From the NCBI GenBank assembly GCA_037957365.1, contig JARHVA010000158.1:2293001-2357000 (forward strand): a stretch of 64,000 bases of DNA, written 5' to 3'. The translations under genes were made by a program, and so were the position numbers. How positions within the stretch are numbered: position 1 is the first letter of the stretch; each line of letters begins with the position of its first letter. This stretch comes from Torreya grandis. Lineage: Eukaryota > Streptophyta > Pinopsida > Cupressales > Taxaceae. A model generated the notes under the pieces. That model was not told the DNA's origin. It was given only the letters and a program-made list of their open reading frames with translations, and made no database searches. Shown one piece after another: positions 20,865 to 32,366 of this stretch.

Positions 20865-23440
20865 ATGACTCAAAGGTTCACTGGTAGTGGGGCTTCTTAT
20901 GGCCTTAGTTATGAGGATGAGAAATTTTATGATGTTCAAGATAACCCTATTATTTTTTATGATATCCCTGCAACAGTAGGATCTGAAGATGATTACAATT
21001 AATATCAACCCTAGGAAGATCAAGATGAATCCCTTCTTAGATTGATAGAATTAGGTGCTAGACTACCCTCTAATTTTCCTACAGAACAATTGCATACTTT
21101 ATTTAGAGAAGGAGAATAATGATGGAAAGAGAAAGATTTTGCACAAATGAACATACCTTCTTCCTCTAACACAGGAAATAAAATACAAATAGATTCAACA
21201 CCCAAAAATTTAAATCTTCTAGCTAAGATTAGGATAATAACTCAATGATATGCAGATCAACTTGTTTCAGACTTAACTAACTCCCTAGTTTCCACTTTAA
21301 TTCACAATAATGTTTTGAAAGAACTAGGAAATGTGGTTAAAAGTACACAACAAGTATTGGATGAGAACATTACCATAGTGGATCAAGGAAATCTAAATAA
21401 ATAGTTAAAGACATAAGAGACCTTACATGATGTTTCATTTGACATAGAACATACATTTTTCAATCATTAAGAACCTCTTGTTACTTTATAAACTCAAAAA
21501 CCCAAAAATTCAGCCCGAATTGAGGAAATCCCTCAAGACAATTTGGCTATTTTTTTCAACCAACCCAAATATTGGTAAGTAAACATAGAAATTTCCAAAA
21601 TCAACAAAGTGCAAAATAGCCAAATTTAGGGAATGTTTTATAATCTAATAATCAATGACCTATTTTCTCAACTTAAGTAGAAAATCAAAACCAAATAATG
21701 GATTGAAAGGTATATGCTCCCTATAGATCCACACAAAACTAGGGGTACATTCCACCCTAACAGCAACAAGACTAGGGGCACATTCCACCCCAATAAAAAC
21801 AAAACCAAGGGTACATTCTACCTCAATAATAATAAAACTAGGGGCACATTCCACCCCAACATCAACAAAACTAGGGGTACATTCTACCACCCCAACAACA
21901 ACAAAACCACGGGCACATTCCACCCCAACAATAACAAAACTAAGGGCACATTCCACCCCAACAACAATAAAACTAGGGGCACATTCTACCCTAATAGCAA
22001 CAAAACTAGGGACACATTCCACCCTAATAGCAACAAAACCAGGGGCACATTCCACCCCAACAACATATTATCTAATCCACAAATGCACCAAACATGCAAG
22101 AATGGAATTCTATAAAGGAAATTGTCCAAATATTGGAGACAAATAATAGAGTCAAAAAGTATAAATTTGATGAGATATGCTCATATCCATTTGATTTATC
22201 TATTCTCAAAATACCCTTTCCACCTCATTTTGAGGCACCCAAATTTGACAAATATAAAGGGAAATGATATCTACATGAACACATACAAGTATTCTTCATC
22301 TTATGTTAAGAGGTTGCTTATAGTAACGAGTACTTACTATGACTATTTTTGTGAAGTTTATCAGGACAAGCTCTTGATTGGCTACTTAAACTACCCAAAG
22401 GATTAGTTCTAGATTGGAATGACTTACTAAAAAAATTTGTTAACCATTTCTCATACAACATAGAACATTAATTTACCATTTTTGACTTATGCAAATCCAA
22501 GTATCATGATGTTGAAAGTTTTGTTGCATATCTGCAAAGGTGGAGAGCATTGACAAGCTGCTTTCAACACAATTTACCAGACAAATAGTTGGTTGATATA
22601 TTTGCACATAATTTGCATCCTAAATTTTTGTATAATCTATGGTTAGCTTATGATAACTCATTTGAATAAATTATTGACAACGGATTATAGATTGAGAAGG
22701 CTCTTATTGATAAGGGCCTTATTAAGATTTTTGTTCAAGGTCAAGCGTCTAATCAGACTAAATCACTAGTTATGTAAGATAAGCCTAAGGGCTTCAAAAA
22801 AAATAAGAACATGTTTATAAATGGAGTGACATAAAAAAGACATGTATAAATAGTATAGGCTATGCCTCCTCCAAATGTATAATTAACTCCCTCAAATCCA
22901 CTACCTACTTTGTAGAGACAACCTCCATGAAGGATGTTTCATAACAATTTTAGAGTCTTTATAAAGTTAGGAGAATTGGTTGAAATAGTGTTATAAAAGA
23001 TCATTGTAGCTAATTTAATTATATGGCCAGTATCAAGGTCATTTCCTCAAGATCAACCAAAACTAGACTGGTATAAAAAGAACAAATGGTGTAACTTTCA
23101 TCATGTTTCTGGTCACAATGCATGTCATTGTGTTCAATTATGACATATTATTAAGGACTTTATTGAAAATGGTGAGATGGAAATTAAGTTGGCCCCTAAT
23201 TAGGACATAAATCAAGATATGAGAATCTATAAATAGCCCTTTCCTCTACATGATCCACCACCACTAAGAAATAATCAAAATGGTCACAATCAAGGACAAA
23301 GGTAGAATCAAAACCAATAATAAGGTCAAAATTGTAATGAGAATAATAGAGATTATAATTCCCACACTAATAATGTGGATTACAAAAATGTAGCTATGAC
23401 TATAATAATACTATGGGATGCATTTATGTAACCCACATTG
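20865..23440 (+). pseudogene. gag: B gag (decayed)
   Basis: Gag structural protein. ATG at 20865 opens MTQRFTGSGASYGLSYEDE. After about 21550 (a run of seven T) the sense frame shifts by one; the new frame runs through a Pro/Gln-rich region with the 33-bp repeats, then NSIKEIVQILE near 22105, YPFDLSILKIPFPPHFE and FDKYKG, which lead into the capsid-like domain (SGQALDWLLKLPKG, LLKKFVNHFSYNIEH, LCKSKYHDVESFVAYLQRWR) to about 22570. Near 23086-23150 a zinc-knuckle-like CNFHHVSGHNACHC is seen. Stops are mostly at Gln positions. Gag and pol appear to have been one long frame in this family. Confidence 0.8.
21747..22076. repeat. 33-bp tandem repeat in B gag, 10 copies
   Basis: Ten units start at 21747, 21780, 21813, 21846, 21879, 21915, 21948, 21981, 22014 and 22047. 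One interval is 36 bp (a 3-bp insertion), which keeps frame. In the frame that continues into the downstream gag, the unit encodes Gly-His-Ile-Pro-Pro-Gln-Gln-Gln-Gln-Asn-Gln, with stops only where CAA or CAG became TAA or TAG. Another frame is wholly open (NNNKTRGTFHP units) because it avoids those codons. The corresponding gag region of A has no such array. Confidence 0.85.
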
Positions 23441-24090
23441 CCACTATTACTATAAAACTATGTGGCCAATCTTGTATTCCTCACAACATGAGACCCATCA
23501 TTATAGGGTCAACACTCTCTCCCCCTAGAAATATTATGTCAAGTTTACATCATCATGTTGCTACTCCATTTACATGGGTTATTAATCTTGAACAATAGTA
23601 TCATTCTTCTAAAGGCTCCTTAGTGACCCAAAATTATAACAATATAGTTAATCATCCATGAATCACCATTTAAGGCCCTTTGCCTTGCTCTTCTAATTAT
23701 AATGACTCCTTGCCACCTCTAGATTATGTAGATACAACTAAATGCCTATGAGTTACCATTTAGGTCCCTTCACCCACTTCTTTCCATAAACCCAATGAGA
23801 ACATTATGCCAATGGTTCTAAAGATGAATGTTTTCCCAATAAAGACTAAACTAGTTCAAATCATAATTTAAAGGCCTTATAGTCTAACAGATCAATTAGG
23901 TAAAACCCCTACACAAATTTCCATATTAGAACTCTTGTGGACATTTGGCATCCATAGAATCATCTTCAACAAAAAATTTCAAGAGTCTAATGTACCTAAT
24001 GATATAAACCTTGATCAATTCTAGAACCTAGTTGTAAATTTGTCTTCATTTTGGTAAATCACATTTGATTAAAAGGACATGTCCACCCTC
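23441..24090 (+). pseudogene. B gag-protease linker (decayed)
   Basis: A Pro/Ser-rich, stop-containing linker between the gag zinc knuckle and protease. The words ISILELLWTFGIHR... near 23920-23960 are typical of the segment before Tat protease. No catalytic motif. Confidence 0.4.
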
Positions 24091-25100
24091 AGTCTGAACC
24101 ATAATAACCCACTATACATTGAGATAATCATTATAGATCACAAGATAAAATAGGTTTTTATAGATAATGGTTCAGTTTTAAACATCATATCTCTTAAACT
24201 GGTGCAATGATTGGGCTACATGGATAGAGACATTTAGCTAAAAACTATTACAATTAAGGCTTACAATAATGTTAAGAGGGAGTCATCTGGAATGATTTGG
24301 TTTCTAGTCATGGTTGGGTCTATTTCTCATCATAAATTATTCCATATTATGGATATTGAGCTTCCTTATAACATACTTCTTAGTCATCCTTAGATCCATG
24401 AAGTACAGGTAGTTCCATCCACTCTTAACCAATGCCTTAAGTTTCCCTATGATGGGATCAATGTTACTATTCCCATTGATTAGTAGCCATACCAATACTA
24501 TAAACATCTTGAAGTAGAGTTTCATAATTATAACTATTGCCTAGGTTATGAATTCATTGTAAAGAAGAACAAATCCATCATTTCTCATCCATCTCCATCT
24601 AATTATATAGACCCTGGTGATTTAGCCTCCACTTCAACTAATCTATTTCCTAAAGCTCTAGCCAAATAGGTTATTATTAAAGATGCAGGCATTTCCACGT
24701 ACCATCTAAAGGACATCCTCTTTATTACAAAATTACCAAAATCACCTAAAATATTTGGTAAGCCTAAAACTTCATAGACTCTTAATAGACTTGATCAAAT
24801 TTGGAAACCAAAGAAGAAGCAACCAAAACCTCATGTGGTTTTTGTACCTATGATTGCACCAAAGAAAGATCAAGAGGCTTTTATTGAGGGAGATTGGTTA
24901 TATTCTGAAGGCCTTGAAGATTTTTTTTAGAATCCAAAGTATCCTATTCCTAACAAGATAATGGATCATCTTTATTATATAGGGAAAGGTCTTGGCCCAT
25001 AGGCACAAGGAACTTTAGAACCCTTATCAGCTAGAGTTATCAACTAGAATCACGGTCTCAAATTTCAACCACCAGAGGATGACCTCATGACATTTAATAG
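24091..25100 (+). pseudogene. B aspartic protease region (decayed)
   Basis: The protease that would cut the Gag-Pol polyprotein. Near 24153-24190 the frame reads VFIDNGSVLNIISLK, with the catalytic Asp in an Asp-Asn-Gly-Ser context (usually Asp-Ser/Thr-Gly). About 60 codons on, ELPYNILLSHPWIH-like sequence (24360-24400, TAG at the Trp) matches the ILLG-type flap partner. From about 24500 a long linker to RT follows, with stops at scattered sites. The A homologue is at 36230-36650. Confidence 0.65.
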
Positions 25101-25890
25101 TGACTCTTCTAAAGTGACTAGTAATGAGACTCATAGTAGTGAAACAATATCCCATTATATCCTTTTTGATGAGCTTGTTGATTCATTTGTTTGATTCAAA
25201 TGCCATATTGACCATAACACCTATTGGAGCTTCCCATCCTAAAGCAAGAAACCATCCTAGTGGTGCTTCACTTCATAAACTAGGACATTATATCTTTACC
25301 ATTGGTGCTTCTCATCTTGAATCAATCCCTCACTATAACTTATGCCTTTTCCATCCTAAACTTGTAGATTAGGATCAACAAAATTTGGTCATATGCCTTA
25401 ATGAGTTTCAAAATTAAGAATCAATTGAAGAATACATGGGCCTACAAGATGCATTCCCCATTGGTGATCATAATTAGGGTTTTGATTTTTCATTGAATTC
25501 TTCTACCTACTTTGGAGAGCAAGAAAAATTTCTTGGTCATAATAAAGAATAAACATTGAGATCTTCTGGTGAAAACCTGTTTGAGGCACTTGTTGATCAG
25601 GGAAAAAGTAAAGGAAAAGACAAGCCTTTGAGTGAAAACCTATTTCAAATGAGAAAGTTTGATCATCCCCTCAATATGTAGAAATTCCATCTAGCCCAAG
25701 TTCCATATCTAGTACAAGAATATCTTTAGAACAACATCAAATATTTGAGCATCTTGCTCTTGAGTTTCTAGAGGTCTTTGCCAATTGGCCTTTACTTGAG
25801 AAGGTAGATTCTGATTCTTTGTATTATATAGATCTTTGGGAGAAACAAGAAGAATATATAGTAGAAAAATATGATCATGACCATACATTG
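25100..25890 (+). pseudogene. B protease-RT linker
   Basis: The stretch between protease and RT. It reads in part as low-complexity Ser/His-rich sequence and acidic segments near 25740-25870 (EHLALEFLEVFANWPLLE...). It has no known domain. The A counterpart is 36716-37850. Confidence 0.4.
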
Positions 25891-26870
25891 CCTATAATTC
25901 TAGAATATGGATCCACACTCCTTATGGAGAGCACAACAAAAGTGAATTTGGGAACCCATGAGGATCTTAAAATTGTTTATCTTGGAGCTTCCCTTACTTA
26001 ATTAGAATGTGGACATATTATATCCATTATTCAAGATTATATAGACATCTTTGCATGGGCATATTTTGACATTCCAAGCTTAGACCCATATTTAGTTGTG
26101 CATCATCTTGTTGTTAACCCTAATGCTAAACTAGTTAGGCAAAAGTTGAGAAAGATGCATCCACACATCACCCTTTTGGTTAAGGCCAAGTTAGAAAAAT
26201 TTTTGGGAGCCAATTTTATAAAACCACTAGACTACTCTGAATGGATTTATAACATAGTGCAAGTAATTAAAAAGACCCTAGGCATATGTGTTTGTACTAA
26301 TTTTCATGATATCAATAAAGCCTGCCCCAAAGATGATTTTCCTCTGCCCAACATCGACATGATTGTTGACTTAACTACTAGGTATGAGATGATATCCTTA
26401 ATGGATGGATTTTCTAGTTGTAATCAGATCAAGATAGCCCTTAAAGATCAACATAAGACCATGTTCACCACTATGTGGGGGACATTCTATTATCAAGTCA
26501 AGTCATTTGGTTTGAAGGATGTTGGAGCTACATATCAGTGTGTAATGATTGTCATCTTCCCTAACATGATGCATGACATTATTAAGGACTATGCTGATGA
26601 TATAGCAGCCAAATCAAGAATAAGAGTGGGACACCCTGACATTTTATGAAGAATATTTGAGAGGGTTCATACATATAAAGTCCACTTAAATCCTAAGAAA
26701 TGTGTTTGAGTCACATCAAGAAAATTTGTAGGATTCATTGTATCACAATGAGGGATTGAAGTCAATCCTACAAAGGTCACCGCTATTATGGAAATGCCTC
26801 TACCAAATAATCTTAAATAGTTGTGAGGTCTATAAGGAAAGGTCCAGTGTATACGTAGGTTCATTTCTCA
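25891..26870 (+). pseudogene. pol: B reverse transcriptase
   Basis: Reverse transcriptase, which copies the element RNA into DNA. The domain begins with GASLT*LECGHIIS and DIFAWAYFDIPSLDP (25980-26090), which are typical of Tat RT. An uninterrupted 184-codon run (26098-26649) holds KLEKFLGANFIKPLDYSEW, CVCTNFHDINKACPKDDFPL, motif A SLMDGFSS with the catalytic Asp at residue 103 of the run, and YADD at residues 165-168. The thumb continues to 26870 (HLNPKKCV, INPTKV-like, RRFISQL) with TAG, TGA and TAA at 26818-26837, where Gln, Arg and Gln are usual. Both catalytic motifs are intact; YADD in place of YVDD is a common variant. Confidence 0.85.
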
Positions 26871-27372
26871 ATTGATAGATAAGTGTCACCCATTTACCCA
26901 TCTCTTAAACAAAGGGGTAACATTTTAGTGGGATAAATATTATTAGATAGCATTTACAAAGCTTAAAACATACTTGGCCAATCCACCAATCTTACGACCT
27001 TCAACATAAGGAAGGCTACTACTTCTATATATATCAACCACAAAACATGTATTGGGGGAGATTTTAGTTTAGCATGATGATCATATTAAGGAACACGGAG
27101 TTTATTATTTAAGCCACGCATTGATAGGCTATGAACATAATTATATGCCTATTGAGAAGGCATGTTTAGCTATGGTGTTCACCACTCAGAAATTGCAACA
27201 TTATATGCTAAATAACAAAACTATTTTTATATCCAAGGTAGATCCTCTCAAGTTCCTCTTATCTAAATTATCTCTTCAAGGATGCATGGATAAATATATT
27301 ATACTTCTCAGTGAGTTTGATATTGAGTACCAAAATTTGAAGGCAATCAAAGGCCAAGTCCTTACTAAATAA
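26871..27372 (+). pseudogene. pol: B RNase H (RT-linked)
   Basis: The Ty3-type RNase H joined to RT, which removes the RNA strand. Recognisable parts are LLLLYISTTKHVLGEILV near 27013-27070, then YYLSHALIGYEHNYMPIEKACLA... at 27100-27175, LQHYMLNNKTIFISKVDPLKF and LLSEFDIEYQNLKAIKGQ to 27360. Two stops fall at Gln positions. It ends just before the aRNH domain. Confidence 0.8.
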
Positions 27373-27454
27373 CTTATAGAAGCTTCTATTACAGCCACTT
27401 AACCCCTACACTTTGACCTTCTATATTATTATATCATGATGATAGAGCAAGCAT

Positions 27455-27880
27455 CACAAGAAGTTGAATGGTGGAAACTTTATTTTTATAGATCCTTTAC
27501 ATCTCAGGGGTCTAGATCTGGCATATTATTGATCACACCACAAGGGGATTTGATCCCCAAAGCATTCCATATACAATTTTAGTGTACAAACAATATGGTT
27601 GAATATGAGGTATTAGTTTCAAGGTTCCATCTTGCCAGATAATGGTACATTAAAAGCTTAAAGGTCTATGAAGATTCATAGCTAATCATAAATTAGACAA
27701 CTGATTAATATCAAACAAGAGATGATAAGCTTATTCCTTACAAGCAAATTATTGATAACCTTAAAAAACATTTTAAATCTCTATAGTTTGAGCAAGTTCC
27801 ATGAGTCAACAATATATCTATTGATGTTATGGAAACAATTGGTTCCATGATTCAAATGCATGATAGTGCTAAAGAGTATT
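27455..27880 (+). pseudogene. B second RNase H (aRNH)
   Basis: The additional RNase H of Tat elements, downstream of the RT-linked RNase H. The frame shows EWWKLYFYRSF at the start (the usual Asp is Arg here), GILLITPQGDLIPKAFHIQF, CTNNMVEYEVLV, LKVYEDS (Asp kept in the VYGDSQL-type motif), and after DDKLIPYKQIIDNLKKHF the tail VNNISIDVMETIGSM. Several TAG codons replace Gln. The domain is degenerate and lacks at least one catalytic residue. Confidence 0.75.
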
Positions 27881-27885
27881 AGTTC

Positions 27886-29239
27886 TTGATTGAAAATCTT
27901 CTTCATCCGACACATATTCTATCAGATTCAGAGAGGATATGCACCATTTCTGATCCTAATCCCTCATTTAAGCTACCATGGTACCAAGATTTTTATAACT
28001 ATTTCCATAGCCATGTATTTCCTACTAAACTTTCCAACAACCAACAAAAACTATTCCTTCATCACTTAACACACTATATCCTCCTTAGAAACATACTTTA
28101 TCGAAAAGGTTATGATGGAATGCTTCTTCATTGTTTATCTTTGGGAGAATATAAGTTGGCACTAAAGGAGGTTCATGAAGGAATGTGTGGGCCCCATACC
28201 AATGGTGTAGTCCCAACAAAGAAACTTCTTAGAATAGGCTATTATTATCCCAAAATGGAGATAGATGCTTGTAATTATGTAAAGAAGTGTTTTCCTTATC
28301 ATCAACATGGTAACTTGATACATACACCTTCCTTACCATTTCATCTAATTACAACACCATAGCGATTCTCAACATGGAGTCTTGATCTCATTGGAAAAAA
28401 TAACCCAACTTCTTTAGATCACCATAAGCACATTTTGAATGAAACTAAGTACTTTACCAAGTGGATTAAGGCCATTCTTCTCACTTATATTATCAAGAAA
28501 CAAATAGCCAAATTCATTCATTACCATATCATCTATCAATATGGCATCCTAGCCTGTATTATATCTGATAATGGTGGATCCTTTGTGAACCAAGATGTGA
28601 AATATATTTGCGCAAAATTCAATATCAATCACAAGAAATCCACACTATATAACCTGTAAGGTAATAGACAAGCTGAGGCATCAAATAAAACCATTCTAGC
28701 CATCTTAAAAAAGATTATCAATGATGTTGGCTATAATTGGCAATTACAACTCTTTCATACCCTTTGGATTTATAGAACTAATCATCGCACCCCAACTAGA
28801 GTTACTCCATACTCTCTTATTTTTGGCACTAAAGCTATCATCCTGATCGAGATTGAGATCCCATCATTAAGAATATCACTAGAGCACATTGAAGATGATG
28901 AATACTATAAAGCCTCATGGCTAAAATAACTAGAACTTCTTGATGGTAAGTGCTTGGCTACCGTAGAAAACTTGTAGGCCTATAAGAATAGATTGTAGAG
29001 AAGCTACAAAAAATTCATTCTCCCTCAAGAATTTAAGATTGGTGACTTAGTTTTTAAAGAGAACTAGAATAACATGAATGCTAAACCCAAAAAGAAAGAT
29101 AAGTTTCAATCTAATTATTTAGGACCATATATTGTCATAGTGAACTATAGATCAAGAGCATACTGATTGGCTAAACCTAATGGTAAAGAACTTTTAGATC
29201 CCATGAACATCATATACCTTAAGAGGTTATACACATAGA
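27886..29239 (+). pseudogene. B integrase
   Basis: Integrase in two long open runs. The first (27886-28362) ends in the zinc-binding region: EVHEGMCGPHTNG, GYYYPKMEIDACNYVKKCFPYH, with the last Cys changed to Tyr. The core follows (28365-28850): HILNETKYFTKWIKAI, ISDNGGSF and NRQAEASNKT. The second Asp and the Glu are kept, but the first catalytic Asp position reads Lys, as in element A. The C-terminal part (to 29239) includes FKIGDLVFKEN, YLGPYIVIVNYRSRAY and DPMNIIYLKRLYT, the GPY/F-like module. A few stops remain. Confidence 0.85.
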
Positions 29240-29900
29240 CAACTTTGAACCATTGTCTATAAAATCCCTGACTTGGGGGCAACTTGTGTTGTCATATTTT
29301 TATTCCACCCTTTTATCTTACCTTGAACACATTTTATACTACCTTGGTCCACTTTTTATGAATCCTTATAGTAAAGGCTTTGAACCCTTGGCACTCTGAA
29401 CACATTCTTCATCCCATTCTAGATTTCTCTCTTTGAGAAGCATATTATTTGTTATGTCTAGGTAATGTTATAACCTTGAACAGTTTTTATCCCTTGACCA
29501 ATTATGATCTTGATTATGTCTTGTGAACATTATAAACATCTTCAGTAGCAGTTCTACAAAGTAGTTCAACTAGGACAATCTTGTGTAGTTTTAAACAAGT
29601 AAACACAAAGATATTCTTAGCTCCCATATTTACTATTATTTCTTTTTTTATCAAGAGCCTTGCTCTCACTAATTTGTGAGCATGGGCCATTATAGCTAGC
29701 TTAGCTATCTTATTGGAACCTCTACTCTCAGGACATGCATCTCCTTGAATAGATGGTCCCACCTTGTGTATATTTTAATCCCAAAAACATTATAAATACT
29801 TTTAAAATACCAAAAACATTAGAACATGATCCACAAAAGAATAAAAATATTACCTCATGCTCTTATGCATTTGTACATTCCTATTCCACCATCCCATGCC
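29240..29900 (+). other. B 3' non-coding region, part 1
   Basis: Sequence after the integrase stop without a supported gene. A 82-codon minus-strand open frame at 29514-29762 has no recognisable domain and is probably chance. Confidence 0.4.
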
Positions 29901-30155
29901 CTCACCATTTTGTGAACAACTGTTAATTTTGAATGTTCTCACCATTTTGTGAGTAACTATTAAGTTTGAAATATTTCACTATTTTGTGAGAAACTATTGA
30001 GTTTGAACACTCTCACCATTTTGTGAGAAACTGTTAAGTTTGAATACTCTCACTATTTTTCAAACAACTATTAAGTTTGAATGCTCTTTCTATTTTACAA
30101 ACAACTATTAAGTTTGAATGCTCTTGCCATTTTTCAAGCACTAAAACACTAGTTC
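29901..30155. repeat. 37-bp tandem repeat, 7 copies
   Basis: Units start at 29901, 29938, 29975, 30012, 30049, 30086 and 30123, exactly 37 bp apart. The first part is CTCACCATTTTGTGAG, itself a short inverted repeat, followed by AACTATTAAGTTTGAA-type sequence. Later units drift. Element A has scattered CTC(A/T)CCATTTTGTGAGC words at 42060-42370 in the matching position but no clean array. Confidence 0.85.
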
Positions 30156-30319
30156 ATTTTATCTTATCCCATATACTTTCCATTTTTCAAGATCATTCTT
30201 TCTCATCTCATCAACTTCTTATTTGCTAGACCATTCTCATTTTTTTGTCATATCTTCCATTTCTTCTATAACATTAATCATGTTGGTCTGATCATCATGT
30301 TTCTTCTATCCCATTTCCT

Positions 30320-30429
30320 GGGAGAACTACATTTGGCCTGAAGTTCATGTTGGAATATGCATCCATGGAACTATGGAGGAAACATCCACTTATCTTATAC
30401 ATCTAGAGTTAGCTTAGCCAACCCCTTCC
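30320..30429 (+). other. Conserved 3' non-coding motif, copy 1
   Basis: GGGAGAACTACATTTGGCCT, then TTCATGTTGGAA, CCATGGAACTATG and CCACTTAT. A second copy is at 31458-31552 and a third in A at 42443-42550. The paired GAACTAC...ACTATGTAGG words look like decayed GAACTACGT...ACTACGTAGG. Confidence 0.55.
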
Positions 30430-31457
30430 TTTTTTTTCTTCCCCCATTTCTTCTATCATTATTCTTCTTTAATTAGGGAACAATTGTCATGTCATTATTC
30501 TTTGTTATGATGTGGTGGAAATTAATGCTTATACCACACATACATGAACATTTGTCTTTAAACTATACTAATTTGGTTTTTGTTTATGTGTGTTTATTTG
30601 AGTTTTCTTGGTGTTTTTTTGTGTTTTATTGGTGTTTTATTGTGCTTTTGCACTTCTCCTTTTATTTCTTCTCCTTTTCTCTTTTTATTACTTCTTGTTC
30701 CATTATTGGTCTTGTGTTTCCTTGTTTGTTTTTTGCTTATCTCTTTTGTGTTTTAGAACATCTTGATGATTCACATGGATATCAATTGTTTATATCTTGA
30801 TCCTATGTTATTACATTATTATTGGACCATTTTGTTTATTTGATTATTGTTGGTGTCTTGTTTTTCTATTTGATTTTGATTTTCCCTTTTGTGTTCAATA
30901 ATGCCTTGATGGTCCACATGGATCTTGATTATTCATATCTTGGTCTCATGTCGTTAAAACATTCTTGACCTTTTTTTTAAACATTTTTGTTATGACTTAA
31001 GTCTTGGTAGATCATATCTTGATTTCAAGTTAGGTTCATTTATGTTTATCTTTTTTGTCTTTTGCTTTTTTGTTTAAATGTAAATTATTGTAACTCTAGT
31101 TTTGGTCATTATTTTACCAATATCCTTAGTTATATATATTCACATTTGAACTAGCTTAGTGCAATTGGAATATTATTTCATTTTAAGTTATTCATACTTA
31201 TGATGCCTAATTTCTTTTGCTATAGTAAGCACTTTGTGCTCAGGTCTCAAAGTCTTAACATCAACATCAGCTCTAATGAATGATTATGAAGAACACTCCA
31301 TAAAACCTAAGCTCATGATATAGAATTAGGAATCTAGGTAACATGCATTTTAGGCTTCTTTGTCTATGCTTATACGTGTATCTCTTCACATACATTTTGA
31401 GTCTAATCAATTCTTGGTAATTTTTCATCATTCTTTATTCCATTCTCTCCCAAACTT
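30430..31457 (+). other. T-rich B 3' non-coding region
   Basis: A strongly T-rich plus strand with runs such as TTTTTTTTCTTCCCCC and repeated TTTATTTGATT-like words. The open frame 30489-30800 is a hydrophobic by-product of T-richness (Phe/Leu/Ile). I see no gene. Confidence 0.45.
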
Positions 31458-31552
31458 GGGTGAACTACATTGGCCTAAAGTTCATGTTGGAACATGAGTC
31501 CATGGAACTATTTAGGTAGCACTCAATTTCTATTGAGGTTAACTCAGTTATC
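31458..31552 (+). other. Conserved 3' non-coding motif, copy 2
   Basis: GGGTGAACTACATTGGCCTA, TTCATGTTGGAACATG, CCATGGAACTATTTAGGTAG. It lies about 1140 bp after copy 1 in the same orientation, which points to a local duplication or two functional sites. Confidence 0.55.
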
Positions 31553-32352
31553 TCCATTCTTCTTTTCATCTCTCTCATCACTTTTTTCATTCTAATATGC
31601 TTGGTTTTATATGGATTTATAAACCATTATGCCATCACATGTACGTTTGCACCTGTTCACTTTAACCTATCTCTTTAGTTATATCCTTGAGCTATTTTGC
31701 TTGCCAATTGCCCATGTTGGTGCACAACATCTAAACAATGTCCAAATCAAATCAACTCTATAGGGGGAAAATCATTATTTATTCTTTATCAATGATCAAA
31801 ATTTGCCCTACTGGGGTACAACTATTTTATCATAATCAAATCTACTCTACTAGAGTACTTCTTATTATCTTCTCTTTAAAGACCTCATTCAAGTGGTTCT
31901 TCCCTTCTTAAAGTAGAATTTTCTCCCTTTTCCTCTAATCCAAGCTCTCCACATTAAATCTCGTGATGGTAATATTTTAGTGTGAAACTTGTCTTGAGAT
32001 TGATCAATGTCATAAACACGTAGCTTGTACTCTCAAATTAGGTATGTTTACAGTGTGTCCCTTACATTTATGAATTGTATATTTCCCATTCCCCCCTTAT
32101 TTGGGGCCTATTATACCTCTAATTATATTTTTATCATTGATGCTAATCACATGTGCAAGCATTAGCTCATCTATATGTGATTTATTCCATGGGTTAATCT
32201 CTCACTTTTTCTCTCTTTTTGAGAGTCTATCCTTCTCTTTCATCCTAGTATGTCCTCTCAAGGGGGAATCATGGGTATGTTCTAATTTCTTCTAAATAAC
32301 TCTTTTCTTTAAAAAGACATTGTTTTTCCTGAATGTCTTGCTATGCCTTCTT
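31553..32352 (+). other. B 3' region before polypurine tract
   Basis: AT-rich sequence without a supported gene. The open frame 32101-32295 shows no domain. Confidence 0.35.
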
Positions 32353-32366
32353 AAATAGGGGTAAAA
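32353..32366 (+). other. B polypurine tract
   Basis: AAATAGGGGTAAAA precedes TGTAGACATCC. The upstream word ATGCCTTCTT is shared with element A. Confidence 0.65.

Noticed and set aside
21660..22055. Minus-strand open frame with a VGVECAPSFV-type repeat
   Set aside because: It is the complement of the 33-bp gag repeat; tandem repeats of a multiple of three stay open in several frames.
21747..22076. CRISPR-like or satellite interpretation of the 33-bp array
   Set aside because: Units are contiguous without spacers and lie in a gag gene of a plant element.
26098..26649. A functional RT gene
   Set aside because: The 184-codon run is open, but it lies inside an element with stops on both sides and a damaged integrase. 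The apparent first codon is GTG in mid-domain.
30489..30800. 103-codon hydrophobic open frame resembling a membrane protein
   Set aside because: The region is a T-rich retroelement 3' non-coding sequence, where Phe/Leu/Ile codons arise from composition. There is no homologue in A.
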